NCBI RefSeq assembly: GCF_000165125.1
Contig: NZ_AEIU01000059.1
Location: 124,001-188,000 of the forward strand
Length of the DNA: 64,000 nucleotides
Origin: Vibrio caribbeanicus ATCC BAA-2122
GTDB lineage: Bacteria; Pseudomonadota; Gammaproteobacteria; Enterobacterales; Vibrionaceae
Reading direction: 5' to 3'
In this document: positions 10,641-23,413 of the stretch, in pieces
How positions within the stretch are numbered: the first letter of the stretch is position 1
How the letters are laid out: every line of letters starts with the position of its first letter
The notes under the pieces: model-generated
The model's input: only the letters and a program-made list of their open reading frames with translations
Database searches by the model: none
What the model was told of the DNA's origin: nothing
Translations under genes and position numbers: made by a program

Positions 10641-12491
10641 ATGAAAACAATATTTAAATTTGTCAGTTCGTTCTTTAAAGGTATATGGAAAGTCATTACC
10701 TTCATTCGTCGTGCCCTGGTCAATATGATTTTTTTATTGACCTTAGGAGCGATCTATTTTGTTTACACCAGTGCTGATGCACCCAAAAAATCGGTCCCAG
10801 AAAAATCAGCTCTAGTGCTTAACTTGTCTGGCCCTATTGTTGAACAATCCAGTTATATCAACCCAATGGATTCTGTTACAGGTTCAATACTAGGACAAGA
10901 CATGCCACACGAAAATCTTCTTTTCGATATTGTCGACACGATTCGACACGCTAAAGAAGATCCGAAGATTGGCGGTATCGTTCTTGCCCTTAGAGATTTG
11001 GCGCCAACTAATCTAACAAAGTTGCGCTACATAGCGAAAGCTATCAATGAATTTAAGTCATCTGGCAAACCTGTCTATGCGGTTGGTGATATGTACAACC
11101 AAAGTCAATATTATCTCGCCAGTTACGCAGACAAGGTTTATCTTGCTCCGGATGGCGCGGTAATGTTGAAAGGCTATAGCGCTTATTCCATGTACTACAA
11201 AACGTTACTCGAAAAGCTAGATGTTAATACGCATGTTTTTCGTGTTGGCACCTATAAATCTGCTGTGGAGCCGTTCTTACGAGATGATATGTCACCAGCA
11301 GCAAAAGAAACAACGTCACGTTGGCTTAGTCAGCTATGGGACGCCTATGTCGACGATGTAGCAAACAATCGCCAACTGGCCCCAGAAACACTCAAGCTAA
11401 ATATGGAGGAGTTTCTTGCTCTACTCAAACAAAATCAAGGAAACTTAGCAGCACTCTCACTCAACCTTGGTTTAGTTGACCAGTTGGCAACGCGTCAACA
11501 AATTAGAACTGAATTGGCAGACGTATTTGGTAGCAATGGTGAAGATAGCTATAACTATGTTGATTATTATAGTTATTTAACTTCTATGGCTCCTAAGCTT
11601 CAATATAACAATGACGATATTGCTGTTGTAGTTGCTAGCGGCGCTATCATGGATGGCAGTCAACCCAGAGGCACAGTTGGTGGCGACACGGTTGCTGCAC
11701 TATTAAGACAAGCTCGTAACGACAAAAAAGTAAAAGCCGTTGTACTGCGTGTTGACAGTCCAGGAGGCAGTGCTTTCGCCTCAGAAGTCATACGCAATGA
11801 AGTTCAAGCACTCAAGGCTGAAGGTAAACCCGTTGTTGTTTCAATGTCTAGCCTTGCAGCATCTGGAGGCTATTGGATTTCGATGAGCGCAGACAGTATA
11901 GTTGCTCAACCAACAACCTTAACTGGCTCAATCGGTATATTTAGCATTATCACCACTTTTGAAAAAGGCCTCAACAAGCTAGGCATATACACCGATGGTG
12001 TGGGAACCTCTCCTTTTTCAGGCGTTGGCTTAACCACTGGCCTGTCAGAAGGCGCGTCACAAGCCTTACAAATGGGTATCGATCATGGCTATCAAAGATT
12101 TATCAGTTTGGTCAGCCAATCACGCCAATTGCCCATCGATAAGATGGAGGGAATCGCAGAAGGAAGAGTTTGGACTGGAGAAGACGCACTCAAACTTGGC
12201 TTGGTTGATAAAATCGGTGATTTTGATGATGCCGTAGCACTCGCAGCACAATTAGCAAAACTTGAAAAATATAACCTTTACTGGGTAGAAGAACCCTTAT
12301 CTCCTGCGCAAGAGTTCATCAAGAACTTCCTTAATCAAGTTAGTGTTGCCATGCACATTGATCCTTTAGCGATTTTGCCAGAAAGCATGAGACCAGCAGT
12401 ATCTCAAGTAACCAATGATGCTAGACTATTGCAAAGCTTCAATGATCCAAAGGGTCAATATGCATTTTGCTTGAACTGCCAGAGTCAATAG
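10641..12491 (+). CDS. sppA: Signal peptide peptidase SppA (protease IV)
   Basis: Inner-membrane serine protease facing the periplasm that degrades cleaved signal peptides. The 616-residue protein is the long, two-domain form. It has an N-terminal membrane anchor (about residues 27-44), the catalytic lysine in GTYKSAVEPF (K206) and the catalytic serine in LAASGGYWIS (S408), as in E. coli SppA where Lys and Ser lie in different halves. A GAGAGGAAATG ribosome site supports the start. A terminator lies between it and ansA. Confidence 0.95.
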   Translation: MKTIFKFVSSFFKGIWKVITFIRRALVNMIFLLTLGAIYFVYTSADAPKKSVPEKSALVLNLSGPIVEQSSYINPMDSVTGSILGQDMPHENLLFDIVDTIRHAKEDPKIGGIVLALRDLAPTNLTKLRYIAKAINEFKSSGKPVYAVGDMYNQSQYYLASYADKVYLAPDGAVMLKGYSAYSMYYKTLLEKLDVNTHVFRVGTYKSAVEPFLRDDMSPAAKETTSRWLSQLWDAYVDDVANNRQLAPETLKLNMEEFLALLKQNQGNLAALSLNLGLVDQLATRQQIRTELADVFGSNGEDSYNYVDYYSYLTSMAPKLQYNNDDIAVVVASGAIMDGSQPRGTVGGDTVAALLRQARNDKKVKAVVLRVDSPGGSAFASEVIRNEVQALKAEGKPVVVSMSSLAASGGYWISMSADSIVAQPTTLTGSIGIFSIITTFEKGLNKLGIYTDGVGTSPFSGVGLTTGLSEGASQALQMGIDHGYQRFISLVSQSRQLPIDKMEGIAEGRVWTGEDALKLGLVDKIGDFDDAVALAAQLAKLEKYNLYWVEEPLSPAQEFIKNFLNQVSVAMHIDPLAILPESMRPAVSQVTNDARLLQSFNDPKGQYAFCLNCQSQ

Positions 12492-12568
12492 ACTTAAAAG
12501 CCAAAAACGCGAGTAAAAAATCGAAAGCCACTCGCGCACCCAAATCACACTAGGATGCTTGGGTAAAA

Positions 12569-12598
12569 GGGGGAATTCACAAAGAATCCCCCTTTTTA
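12569..12598 (+). terminator. Terminator between sppA and ansA
   Basis: A GC-rich stem (five G paired with five C plus the GAAT/ATTC step, one bulged A) closes on a 5-base loop and runs directly into TTTTTATT on the plus strand. Confidence 0.8.
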
Positions 12599-12657
12599 TT
12601 CCTCTTTTTTACTATATAATTCTTAGTCCTGTTCATACTATTTACTGGTTTTAGACC

Positions 12658-13674
12658 ATGGCAAGAAAACACATCTACATCGCCTACACTGGCGGCACTA
12701 TCGGTATGCAAAAATCCGAAGGTCACGGTTACGTTCCCGTTGCTGGATTTATGGAACAACAACTCGCTGCCATGCCAGAATTTCACAGACCAGAGATGCC
12801 AGAATATACCATCCATGAATATACGCCTCTAATCGACTCATCTGATATGACACCAGCAGATTGGCAGCAAATTGCCGATGATATCCGTGACAATTATGAT
12901 AATTACGACGGTTTTGTAATTCTTCATGGTACCGACACCATGGCTTACACAGCTTCAGCTCTGTCTTTCATGCTGGAAAACCTTGGGAAACCCGTGATTG
13001 TGACCGGGTCTCAAATTCCACTTGCAGAATTGAGATCTGATGGCCAAGCCAATTTGCTTAATGCACTCCACATTGCAGCCAATTACCCCATTAATGAGGT
13101 GACATTATTTTTCAACAACAAGCTAATGCGTGGAAACCGAAGTACAAAATCCCATGCCGATGGATTCAATGCATTTACGTCTCCTAATCTACCCGTGCTA
13201 CTCGAAGCTGGTATAAACATTCAAATAAGTAACGATGTAGAAGTCAACAAACTGCCTGAAGGTACGTTTACTGTCCATGATATTACTCCCCAGCCTATAG
13301 GAGTAATTACCATGTATCCCGGCATTTCTCATGAAGTAATAAGGAACACCCTACGTCAACCTGTCAACGCTATGATTTTACTAACATTTGGAGTTGGCAA
13401 TGCACCACAGAACCCTCAATTACTTGATCACCTAAAAGAAGCTTCGGAGAGAGGCGTTATTGTTGTCAATCTCACACAATGCTTAGCGGGAAAAGTAAAC
13501 ATGGGCGGCTATGCTACTGGATGTGCACTTGCGGAAGCTGGTGTTATTAGTGGCTTTGATATGACACCCGAGGCTGCTTTAGCCAAACTGCATTTTTTAC
13601 TCAGTCAAAACCTGAGCTACGATGAGGTAAAAAGTCAGATGCAGCAAATATTGCGTGGTGAAATGTCACTGTAA
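12658..13674 (+). CDS. ansA: Cytoplasmic L-asparaginase I
   Basis: Hydrolyses asparagine to aspartate and ammonia in the cytoplasm (low-affinity type I enzyme). The 338-residue protein has no signal peptide, which separates it from the periplasmic type II enzyme. It shows the two active-site threonines: T14 in YTGGTIGM and T91 in LHGTDTMAY, with D92. Length matches AnsA. It follows sppA on the same strand, as in E. coli, but with a terminator between. A terminator follows the stop. Confidence 0.95.
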   Translation: MARKHIYIAYTGGTIGMQKSEGHGYVPVAGFMEQQLAAMPEFHRPEMPEYTIHEYTPLIDSSDMTPADWQQIADDIRDNYDNYDGFVILHGTDTMAYTASALSFMLENLGKPVIVTGSQIPLAELRSDGQANLLNALHIAANYPINEVTLFFNNKLMRGNRSTKSHADGFNAFTSPNLPVLLEAGINIQISNDVEVNKLPEGTFTVHDITPQPIGVITMYPGISHEVIRNTLRQPVNAMILLTFGVGNAPQNPQLLDHLKEASERGVIVVNLTQCLAGKVNMGGYATGCALAEAGVISGFDMTPEAALAKLHFLLSQNLSYDEVKSQMQQILRGEMSL

Positions 13675-13687
13675 CTTTATAGAAAAC

Positions 13688-13710
13688 GGGCGGTCAATAC
13701 CGCCCTTCTT
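13688..13710 (+). terminator. Terminator after ansA
   Basis: A 7-bp stem (GGGCGGT / ACCGCCC) with a CAAT loop is followed by TTCTTTTC on the plus strand. It also lies at the end of the convergent aminopeptidase gene. Confidence 0.8.
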
Positions 13711-13711
13711 T

Positions 13712-15277
<1,566 letters not shown>

Positions 15278-15387
15278 TCAATGAGAATAATTAATACCAC
15301 ATCAGAGTGTACAAATAAGGTGTCGCAACGTTATCAATAATAAGAAGGGAAGTGGCAAACAATGACAACTAGAGATGTTTAACTCCT

Positions 15388-15419
15388 AAAAATAAGGTGA
15401 AGCCACCCAGCCTCACCTT
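15388..15419 (-). terminator. Terminator after the trypsin-like protease gene
   Basis: On the minus strand a 7-bp stem (AAGGTGA / TCACCTT) with a 12-base loop ends in ATTTTTAG, nine bases past the stop codon at 15428. Confidence 0.7.
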
Positions 15420-15427
15420 TAGCAAGT

Positions 15428-16861
15428 CTATTGCTTTTTAGCCATCAGAGTAACACCAGAAAAACTTGAATAAGCTCTGACCATAACGTAGAGATCTTCA
15501 TTTTTGGCAGGGACTGAACACGTTTCGTTATTGCCTGACTTATAAGGACGACAATCATAGTTTGTGGTTGTCGGTTCACCACCAGAACGAACATATAAGT
15601 CAGCGTCACCGGTACCTGAACTGATGGTAATTTTGATAGGATCGTTTCGATTTGCGGCCTTAACGACATACATTGCAGTTTCAAGACGAGACAATTGTAA
15701 ATCTGCCACTGGTACATCAACTTCTAGTTCCGGAAGTCCTGGACCAGGTGTGGGTGGATTGACATTACCATCCGGTAAGTTGTTATCAAAGAAACTAGCC
15801 ACTTCCGGCCATATCTTGCTGATTTTTACCCCTTGGTTTTCACAACCACCAAAGTGATGTAAAGCGATGGCTTTATTGTTTGATGTGTTCAATACTGGGG
15901 AACCTGAAGAGCCACCGATCGTATCACAAAAATACCCGGTATCCGTTTCAGAACCACGCCCACCCGTGGAAGCAACATCGATTTGGCACATTCCTGAGCC
16001 ATTCTTATCACTCTCAATCGACAGCTCTTTAGGGTTACCAGAACCATGTTGTGGAATATAAATACCATTACCAAAAACGGGTTCACTCGCATCCAAGCCA
16101 AGGTAACCAAAAGAGGCGATCTTCTCGAAATCATGAACAGTAAATAAGGTATAGTCCAACGTGTAGTCAGTACTTAATAGCTCGTTACCCATAACTTTGA
16201 CAGTGGTTGACATCGAACCATTACAACTGCTTCTTTGATAGTTAAACCAAACCTCGGTATTACTTAGCTCAGATTGACTCTCAACACAATGATTGTTGGT
16301 GAACATTTTATTATCTGGACCAACCCTCCATGCAGTACATAACCCTCGCCCATTAATTAGTAATCTTGCGACAGGCTGTGACCAAGCCACTTTTTCGGGG
16401 TGGCTATCTTGCCAACATGCGACATCACGACGCTCATTTTCACCACAGGTAGAGAAAGAAGAAAAATCGTCCAATATCGTGTCGCTTCCTGCCGTAAAAT
16501 AGTCAATTTCGTAGTGACCCTTTTCACCCTTTTTGTTCGGTATTAATTTGACGGTAACCTCATCACCAAAAATAGACTGCGCAAACCATGCTTTTTGGCT
16601 TTGTGTATACTCAATGCTTTCAGAGCCATCCGCTGATGTGAGTCTTATCTTTGCACCTTTGGGTAAGTCCAATTTCTTAAAATGAACTTTTATAAACTCT
16701 GCACCAGCATGTTTGATGGTATAAGGACGAGCATTGATTTGTTTTGATGATACAAATAACGCTACTTCATCTGCGATGGTAGGAGGTGCGGTTTGAGAGT
16801 AAGCGAGTGACGAGATAAGACAAGAAGAAGCCAAGACGATGTTGTGCAATGCATTTTTCAT
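15428..16861 (-). CDS. Secreted trypsin-like serine endopeptidase with PPC domain
   Basis: An exported S1-type serine protease. The ATG at 16861 starts a signal peptide (MKNALHNIVLASSCLISSLAYSQ); an upstream ATG at 16981 would add 40 residues before it. The catalytic triad is visible: His in FTNNHCVES, Asp in the DYTLDYTLF region and Ser in GGSSGSPVLN. The cysteine pattern (CTAWRVG, CQIDVAS, YFCDTIGG) resembles lysyl-endopeptidase-like proteins. The C-terminal ~90 residues form a PPC domain (TGDADLYVRSGGEP ... DCRPYKSGNN) that closely resembles the one in the neighbouring aminopeptidase. Together they could act as endo- and exopeptidase on external protein; that pairing is inference. Confidence 0.88.
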   Translation of the reverse strand: MKNALHNIVLASSCLISSLAYSQTAPPTIADEVALFVSSKQINARPYTIKHAGAEFIKVHFKKLDLPKGAKIRLTSADGSESIEYTQSQKAWFAQSIFGDEVTVKLIPNKKGEKGHYEIDYFTAGSDTILDDFSSFSTCGENERRDVACWQDSHPEKVAWSQPVARLLINGRGLCTAWRVGPDNKMFTNNHCVESQSELSNTEVWFNYQRSSCNGSMSTTVKVMGNELLSTDYTLDYTLFTVHDFEKIASFGYLGLDASEPVFGNGIYIPQHGSGNPKELSIESDKNGSGMCQIDVASTGGRGSETDTGYFCDTIGGSSGSPVLNTSNNKAIALHHFGGCENQGVKISKIWPEVASFFDNNLPDGNVNPPTPGPGLPELEVDVPVADLQLSRLETAMYVVKAANRNDPIKITISSGTGDADLYVRSGGEPTTTNYDCRPYKSGNNETCSVPAKNEDLYVMVRAYSSFSGVTLMAKKQ

Positions 16862-17010
16862 TTTTTGCCCTTTTGTATTTAAGGATTCAATAAAAACCAT
16901 AAGCACTGTGCGACAATAAGCAACCATACACATATATATTAAGTTTATAAAAGCGTACGTTTTATAATGAAAAAGCTCCACTAATCAGGTGGTTATTATG
17001 AATATATAAA

Positions 17011-17034
17011 AAAGGCGGCCAATTTGGCCGCCTT
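17011..17034 (-). terminator. Terminator after serS
   Basis: A GC-rich stem of about 9 bp (AAGGCGGCC / GGCCGCCTT) is followed on the minus strand by TTTTTTATA, 19 bases past the serS stop. Confidence 0.88.
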
Positions 17035-17052
17035 AGAATAATGCGATTGATA

Positions 17053-18375
<1,323 letters not shown>

Positions 18376-18395
18376 TTATTTATTGGTAGAAGTGA

Positions 18396-18418
18396 CACCA
18401 GAGCCTCGTGCTCTGGTG
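18396..18418. other. Hairpin between rarA and serS
   Basis: A perfect 9-bp inverted repeat (CACCAGAGC / GCTCTGGTG) with a 5-base loop lies in the 98-base gap between rarA and serS. No T-run follows it on either strand, so it is a weak terminator candidate at best; it may be a processing or stabilising hairpin in the serS leader. Confidence 0.45.
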
Positions 18419-18458
18419 CTAAAAATATTAACCGAGTAAATGTATCTAAAATGCGCGC

Positions 18459-19805
18459 TTATTCATAGCGCTTTTGTGCGCTTTTTGCATCTAGAGTGGC
18501 AAGATAATCTAACTTTTCACCAATTTTAATCTCTAGGCCACGATCACTAGGCTGATAATATCGTGTATGGCGCATTTCAGGTGGAAAGTAGTGCTCTCCG
18601 GCAGCATAAGCACCAGGTTCGTCGTGAGCATAGCGGTATTCTTTACCGTAACCAAGATCTTTCATGAGCGAGGTAGGCGCATTACGTAAATGTTCGGGCA
18701 CATCATACTCAGGTTCATGTTGGGCATCACGTAGAGCTTGTTTCCAAGCAACATAAACAGCGTTACTCTTGGGCGCACATGCCAAATAGACAATGGCTTG
18801 TGCGATAGCTCTTTCACCTTCTGCTGGCCCTACGCGGGTGAAACAGTCCCAAGCGGATAGAGCAACTTGCATTGCTCTTGGATCTGCGTTGCCTATATCT
18901 TCAGAAGCGATAGCGAGCAAACGCCGAGCTATGTACAGTGGATCGCACCCAGCAGAAATCATCCTAGCTGCCCAGTAGAGTGCCGCATCGGGGTTAGAGC
19001 CACGGATAGACTTGTGCAACGCCGATATTAAATCGTACCAAATATCCCCCTTATTATCGAAACGAGAGACCTTTTCTCCGGCGACTTCAGCTAACAAGGC
19101 TAACGTGATGACTTTGTTGCCTTTCGCATCTTCTTCCGCCATGTCATAAAGAAGCTCTAAATAGTTCAACGACATGCGAACATCACCTTGGACGAGTTCT
19201 GCAAGTCTATCTAAAACATTATCTTTAAAAAGCGCAGTACTTTGACCCAAACCATTGTCAGAACATTCGATTGCCTGTTTTAAAGCTAACAGAATATCAT
19301 CTTTGTCTAGTGCACTGAGTTTGTATACCCGTGCTCTCGACAGCAAAGCGTTGTTCAATTCAAACGAAGGGTTTTCTGTTGTAGCTCCAATAAAAGTAAC
19401 AGTACCATCCTCGATATGAGGTAAGAAGGCGTCTTGCTGAGACTTATTAAAACGATGAACTTCATCAACAAATAAAACGGTACGACGACCTGCCAGCTTA
19501 TTTTCACGAGCTTTATCAATCGCGAGTCGAATCTCTTTTACTCCCGAAGTCACGGCAGAGACTCTCTCAACCTCTGCATCAGCATACTGAGCAGCAAGCT
19601 CTGCAAGTGTCGTTTTACCTGTACCAGGAGGCCCCCATAATATCATTGAATGCAAATGGCCTGCCTCTATCGCTCTTCGCAGCGGCTTCCCTTTACCTAG
19701 AATATGAGATTGACCAATATAACCTTCAAGCTTATTAGGCCTCATTCTGGCAGCAAGGGGACGAAAGTCACTATCGCCCCCAAAGTCTAACGTGTAATTA
19801 CTCAC
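18459..19805 (-). CDS. rarA: Replication-associated recombination protein RarA (MgsA)
   Basis: AAA+ ATPase of the clamp-loader-like RarA/Mgs1/WRNIP1 family that acts at stalled replication forks. The 448-residue protein carries Walker A ([15 protein letters not shown], about residues 55-69), the family-specific segment [20 protein letters not shown], and sensor-1 (GATTENPSF). The C-terminal part holds the tetramerisation and alpha-helical regions. Its start lies one base past the lolA stop, so the two are translationally linked. Confidence 0.95.
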   Translation of the reverse strand: MSNYTLDFGGDSDFRPLAARMRPNKLEGYIGQSHILGKGKPLRRAIEAGHLHSMILWGPPGTGKTTLAELAAQYADAEVERVSAVTSGVKEIRLAIDKARENKLAGRRTVLFVDEVHRFNKSQQDAFLPHIEDGTVTFIGATTENPSFELNNALLSRARVYKLSALDKDDILLALKQAIECSDNGLGQSTALFKDNVLDRLAELVQGDVRMSLNYLELLYDMAEEDAKGNKVITLALLAEVAGEKVSRFDNKGDIWYDLISALHKSIRGSNPDAALYWAARMISAGCDPLYIARRLLAIASEDIGNADPRAMQVALSAWDCFTRVGPAEGERAIAQAIVYLACAPKSNAVYVAWKQALRDAQHEPEYDVPEHLRNAPTSLMKDLGYGKEYRYAHDEPGAYAAGEHYFPPEMRHTRYYQPSDRGLEIKIGEKLDYLATLDAKSAQKRYE

Positions 19806-20402
19806 TTAATTCCTCTGGTCATCAACTTCTACTCCCTTTGGAACCTGGAATGTAAACAAGTCCATTGCAGGTTTGCCTAGCTTAACAGTGTCAAAAGTAA
19901 ATAATGCTTTTTGTCCATCTTGTTCTATTACATTAAAGCCTTTAACAACCCCTTTGGTATCAATGCTGATCTGAAACTGACCCTGAGTCGTGTCAGTGGC
20001 AACTGGGATTAGAGTAAACGTATCTTCCTTTTGAGAGACATGGTATTGCTCCCAATCGCTAGCACGATTACGGGTTAATAGAATAAAAGGAGTCTGTTGC
20101 GTTGCTTGATCTTGAGAGTAAATACTCACTTGTTCAATAAATGGGCTGTAGTACCACACTGTCTTACCATCCGAAACAAGCAGATTTTCATCCGGGGCAG
20201 ACGTATGCCAACGAAATAGGCTCGGGCGGGCAATATCAACAGAGCCCTTTCCCTCCATCACAACCTCACCATCAGGGCTAATTACTTTTTGGGAAAAGTT
20301 CGCGTTAAACCCATCTGAAAGTTTCAGCCTATTGCTTAATTCATCTTTGGGTGTCGCGAAAACAGAACAACTCAAGAACACCAGCACCAATAATTTTTTC
20401 AT
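19806..20402 (-). CDS. lolA: Periplasmic lipoprotein carrier LolA
   Basis: Carries lipoproteins through the periplasm from the LolCDE transporter to LolB in the outer membrane. The protein starts with a signal peptide ([16 protein letters not shown], cleavage before TPKDEL) at the ATG at 20402, which has an AGGAAGTG ribosome site; a GTG two codons upstream is less likely. The mature part contains the family strand pattern, including [27 protein letters not shown]. Length is about 198 residues, normal for the family. rarA follows directly. Confidence 0.94.
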   Translation of the reverse strand: MKKLLVLVFLSCSVFATPKDELSNRLKLSDGFNANFSQKVISPDGEVVMEGKGSVDIARPSLFRWHTSAPDENLLVSDGKTVWYYSPFIEQVSIYSQDQATQQTPFILLTRNRASDWEQYHVSQKEDTFTLIPVATDTTQGQFQISIDTKGVVKGFNVIEQDGQKALFTFDTVKLGKPAMDLFTFQVPKGVEVDDQRN

Positions 20403-20464
20403 TATCACTTCCTAATAAATACGCCGTTAGACATTGAGTTTGACTCAAAAAAGTAGACTTGGTT

Positions 20465-21079
20465 CTACGCGCCGCAACACTGTTTAAATTTTTTACCACT
20501 GCCACATGGACAGGAGTCATTGCGACCAACGTCTTTGAAGGGATTCACGCTAACCGATTTATTTCCTGACATCAACTCGTCAGCCGCCAAGGCAATTTCA
20601 ATGATCATCAGGTCTAATTGTTCAATAAGGTCTTTCAAAAACGGGGGTGACTCTATACCTTCAGCCCGCATGTGTTGTCGTGTTTTATCTTCGTCTATCG
20701 CTAACATCATGGTCGTAAGAAAAGCTTGTAACATGCGTACGGTGCCGTCATTAACACTTTCATTGGCCCATTGATGCTCAATTTGAGGCCAAAGAGTCAT
20801 AAACCCTTCGGCAAAGTCGGCAAGTTTTTCATTACAGGTTTCCCCTTCAATTAGAGATAATAATGAATACTCACTGCGCTTTAGGATGTTGTACTGAAAA
20901 TGTATGTGGGCTTCTATCTTGTTTTTTGCTCCACTGGCTAATTGTGGGAATAATACGGGAACCCAAGATTCTATTGAAGTGGGTTTCGTCGCTAAATTAG
21001 ACGCAAATACAACCCCCTCTAAATAAATAGGGGTCTCTTCACAAGTGCTTTCTTCGAAACAAAGTAATGGGTAGCTCAT
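20465..21079 (-). CDS. YecA/UPF0149-like protein with SEC-C zinc motif
   Basis: A 204-residue cytoplasmic protein ending in a SEC-C metal-binding motif ([19 protein letters not shown], the last 19 residues), like the C-terminus of SecA and YecA. The first ~180 residues are mainly helical and resemble the UPF0149/YecA type. E. coli YecA binds the ribosome and metal through this tail, so a translation- or export-linked role is possible, but this protein's own function is unknown. It lies on the same strand before lolA, separated by 62 bases. Confidence 0.75.
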   Translation of the reverse strand: MSYPLLCFEESTCEETPIYLEGVVFASNLATKPTSIESWVPVLFPQLASGAKNKIEAHIHFQYNILKRSEYSLLSLIEGETCNEKLADFAEGFMTLWPQIEHQWANESVNDGTVRMLQAFLTTMMLAIDEDKTRQHMRAEGIESPPFLKDLIEQLDLMIIEIALAADELMSGNKSVSVNPFKDVGRNDSCPCGSGKKFKQCCGA

Positions 21080-21243
21080 TTATACCTAATCGTTAAAACC
21101 TTTATCAAGACACATTATATCCTGTATCTATCGGTGGGTCGAACATAGAGAAAGCGCGGAACTCAGAGGTTACTGGGTATAAGTTATTAGACATATCACA
21201 ATGAAATCTCTACAATCACGCATCCAAATTTAGAGGCAATAAA

Positions 21244-22197
21244 ATGCGATTGATTCTTGGCCCTATGGAGGGTGTTCTAGACCACTTAATGCGAGAGATA
21301 TTAACCGATATCAACGACTACGATCTTTGTGTGACTGAATTTGTCAGGGTTGTCGATCAGTTGTTACCTGATCATGTCTTTTATCGTTTATGTCCAGAAT
21401 TAAAACAAGGATCGAAAACACGCTCTGGTGTCCCTGTCCATATTCAATTACTTGGACAGGACCCAAATTGGATGGCTGAAAACGCGGTAAAAGCTGCAAC
21501 ACTTGGTGCAAAAGGCATTGATATCAATTTCGGGTGCCCGGCAAAACTAGTCAACAAAAGTAAGGGAGGAGCCGCTTTACTTCGCCACCCAGATGTCATT
21601 TATCAAGTGGTAAAAGCATGCAGAGAAGCCGTACCTTCGTCAACCCCTGTAAGTGCAAAAATTCGACTTGGCTGGGAAGACCCTGAAGATTGCTTCGAGA
21701 TTGTTGATGCAATACAAAGTGCAGGCGCAAACGAGCTCACCGTACATGCAAGAACAAAAGCTGGTGGCTATAAGGCTAGCGAGATAAAGTGGGACTACAT
21801 CAGACAAATTCGCCAGCGCTTCTCAATTCCAGTTATCGCAAATGGTGAAATCTGGAATCATCAGGATGGCCAAGACTGTATGTCACTTACTGGTGCTGAT
21901 TCATTAATGGTGTGCCGTGGTGCTTTTAATGTCCCCAATCTTGGTAATGTGGTAAAACATGCACATCAGGTTATGCCATGGGATGAAGTGGTTGAGCTCC
22001 TACTCCTATATTCTCAATATGAAATGAAAGGCGACAAAGGTCTTTATTATCCAAACAGAGTAAAGCAGTGGTTTTCTTACCTACGGCAACAATATCCGCA
22101 GGCGGACGCCTTGTTTAGAGAAATACGCACCTTCAATAAAGCACAGCCGATCGTCGAACATATCCAAAGCTACCGAAAAGATAGAGTCGTCACTTAA
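21244..22197 (+). CDS. dusC: tRNA-dihydrouridine(16) synthase DusC
   Basis: FMN enzyme that reduces uridine 16 in the tRNA D-loop. The 317-residue protein begins MRLILGPMEGVLDHLMR, the DusC form of the FMN-binding first strand. The catalytic cysteine is in INFGCPAKLVNKSKGGAALL, and the HARTKAGGYKA and ANGEIWN segments bind FMN. The C-terminal helical part with VKQWFSYLR matches the DusC subgroup rather than DusA or DusB. The stop overlaps the convergent next gene by eight bases. Confidence 0.93.
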   Translation: MRLILGPMEGVLDHLMREILTDINDYDLCVTEFVRVVDQLLPDHVFYRLCPELKQGSKTRSGVPVHIQLLGQDPNWMAENAVKAATLGAKGIDINFGCPAKLVNKSKGGAALLRHPDVIYQVVKACREAVPSSTPVSAKIRLGWEDPEDCFEIVDAIQSAGANELTVHARTKAGGYKASEIKWDYIRQIRQRFSIPVIANGEIWNHQDGQDCMSLTGADSLMVCRGAFNVPNLGNVVKHAHQVMPWDEVVELLLLYSQYEMKGDKGLYYPNRVKQWFSYLRQQYPQADALFREIRTFNKAQPIVEHIQSYRKDRVVT

Positions 22198-23149
22198 TCA
22201 TCGATGCTCGACTCAATACTGAGTCAGGTATCGAGATCCCCAAGCGAATGGCGGCATCTTCATTGATAACCAGATCAGAACCCTGAGCAAACTTCACGTC
22301 AAGTTTGCCTGGAACGGTACCTTGTAAAATGGCGACAACATAGTCTGCTGTTTGCACACCAACCTGATAATAATCAAACCCCAAGCTTGCCACAGCACCT
22401 TTTTCAACGTAAGAGACCGCACCTCCTAGAACCGGGGTATTGGCTCGATTGGCAGCATGAATAAAACCCTCTATATTTTTAGCAATAGTATTATCAGTGG
22501 GAGCATAGAGAACATCAGCGAGACTCGCTATAGAGTTTGTTGCAGCCAGAACTTCGTCTGAGCGCAGCGCAACCGCTTCTAATACCTCAATCCCATTTTT
22601 CGCCGCACTCTCTTTCAATAGACGCACCAAGGTCACCGCATTAGATTCTCCGGGATTAAACACTACACCGATTGACTTAATATTTGGAAATATCTCTTTC
22701 ATTAACTCTACGTGTTGATGAACGGGCGATAAATCTGAAAGACCTGTGACATTTTTACCAGGCTGGTTTAGCTTCTTAACCAACCTTGCCCCCACAGGAT
22801 CAGTGACCGCAGTGAACACAACAGGAATTGAACGTGTTGCAGACACTAGAGCTTGAGCCGTGGGTGTCGCAATCCCAACTAAAACGTCGGGTTTTTCTCC
22901 AACATATTCGCGAGCAATCTGCACTGCAACCAAAGGACTACCCTCAGCGGTTCGAAAATCAAAGTCTAAATTTTCCCCTTGAATATAACCTTGTGTCTTG
23001 AGGCCATCAACCAACCCTTGCCGTGTCGCGTCTAAATCTGGATGTTCTACGATTTGTGAAACGACGACCTTTGCCGTTTTGGCGTGGGCACTAGCAATTA
23101 ATGTTACAGATAGTCCAACACAAATAACCCTTGTAATAAATCTAATCAT
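22190..23149 (-). CDS. ABC-type substrate-binding protein (TrpX/BMP-like), orphan
   Basis: A periplasmic binding protein of the two-lobe type (ABC_sub_bind family, related to tryptophan/tyrosine-binding TrpX). A 23-residue signal peptide ends SAHA before KTAKVVVSQIVEHPDLD. Family features are QGLVDGLKTQGYIQGENL and the cleft segments PVVFTAVTDPVGA and GVVFNPGESNA. In most genomes this gene is followed by a permease and an ATPase; here neither is next to it. It overlaps dusC convergently at one end and faces a 264-base gap at the other. It may serve a remote transporter or a sensor. Confidence 0.85.
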   Translation of the reverse strand: MIRFITRVICVGLSVTLIASAHAKTAKVVVSQIVEHPDLDATRQGLVDGLKTQGYIQGENLDFDFRTAEGSPLVAVQIAREYVGEKPDVLVGIATPTAQALVSATRSIPVVFTAVTDPVGARLVKKLNQPGKNVTGLSDLSPVHQHVELMKEIFPNIKSIGVVFNPGESNAVTLVRLLKESAAKNGIEVLEAVALRSDEVLAATNSIASLADVLYAPTDNTIAKNIEGFIHAANRANTPVLGGAVSYVEKGAVASLGFDYYQVGVQTADYVVAILQGTVPGKLDVKFAQGSDLVINEDAAIRLGISIPDSVLSRASMIK

Positions 23150-23413
23150 CCCACCCCCTCAAAAAACCAGTAAATGCTACTCAGTCATATCCTCTGCAAA
23201 AGCATATAAAGGCTCATAGAGTATTCCTGGTGAACACATTATTAAGATGAAAGTCGAGTTCATCTTTATTATTAATATAATTAATAAAAGTATTAGAGGA
23301 AAAGTCGAAGTGTTCAACCACTAAGACAAAGTCAGTTTCAAATATAAGATTCACAGCATTAGCTGCTGGGTAAAAATTCGAGGCCCTCTTGCTCAGTCAA
23401 CTGGAGCATGTGA

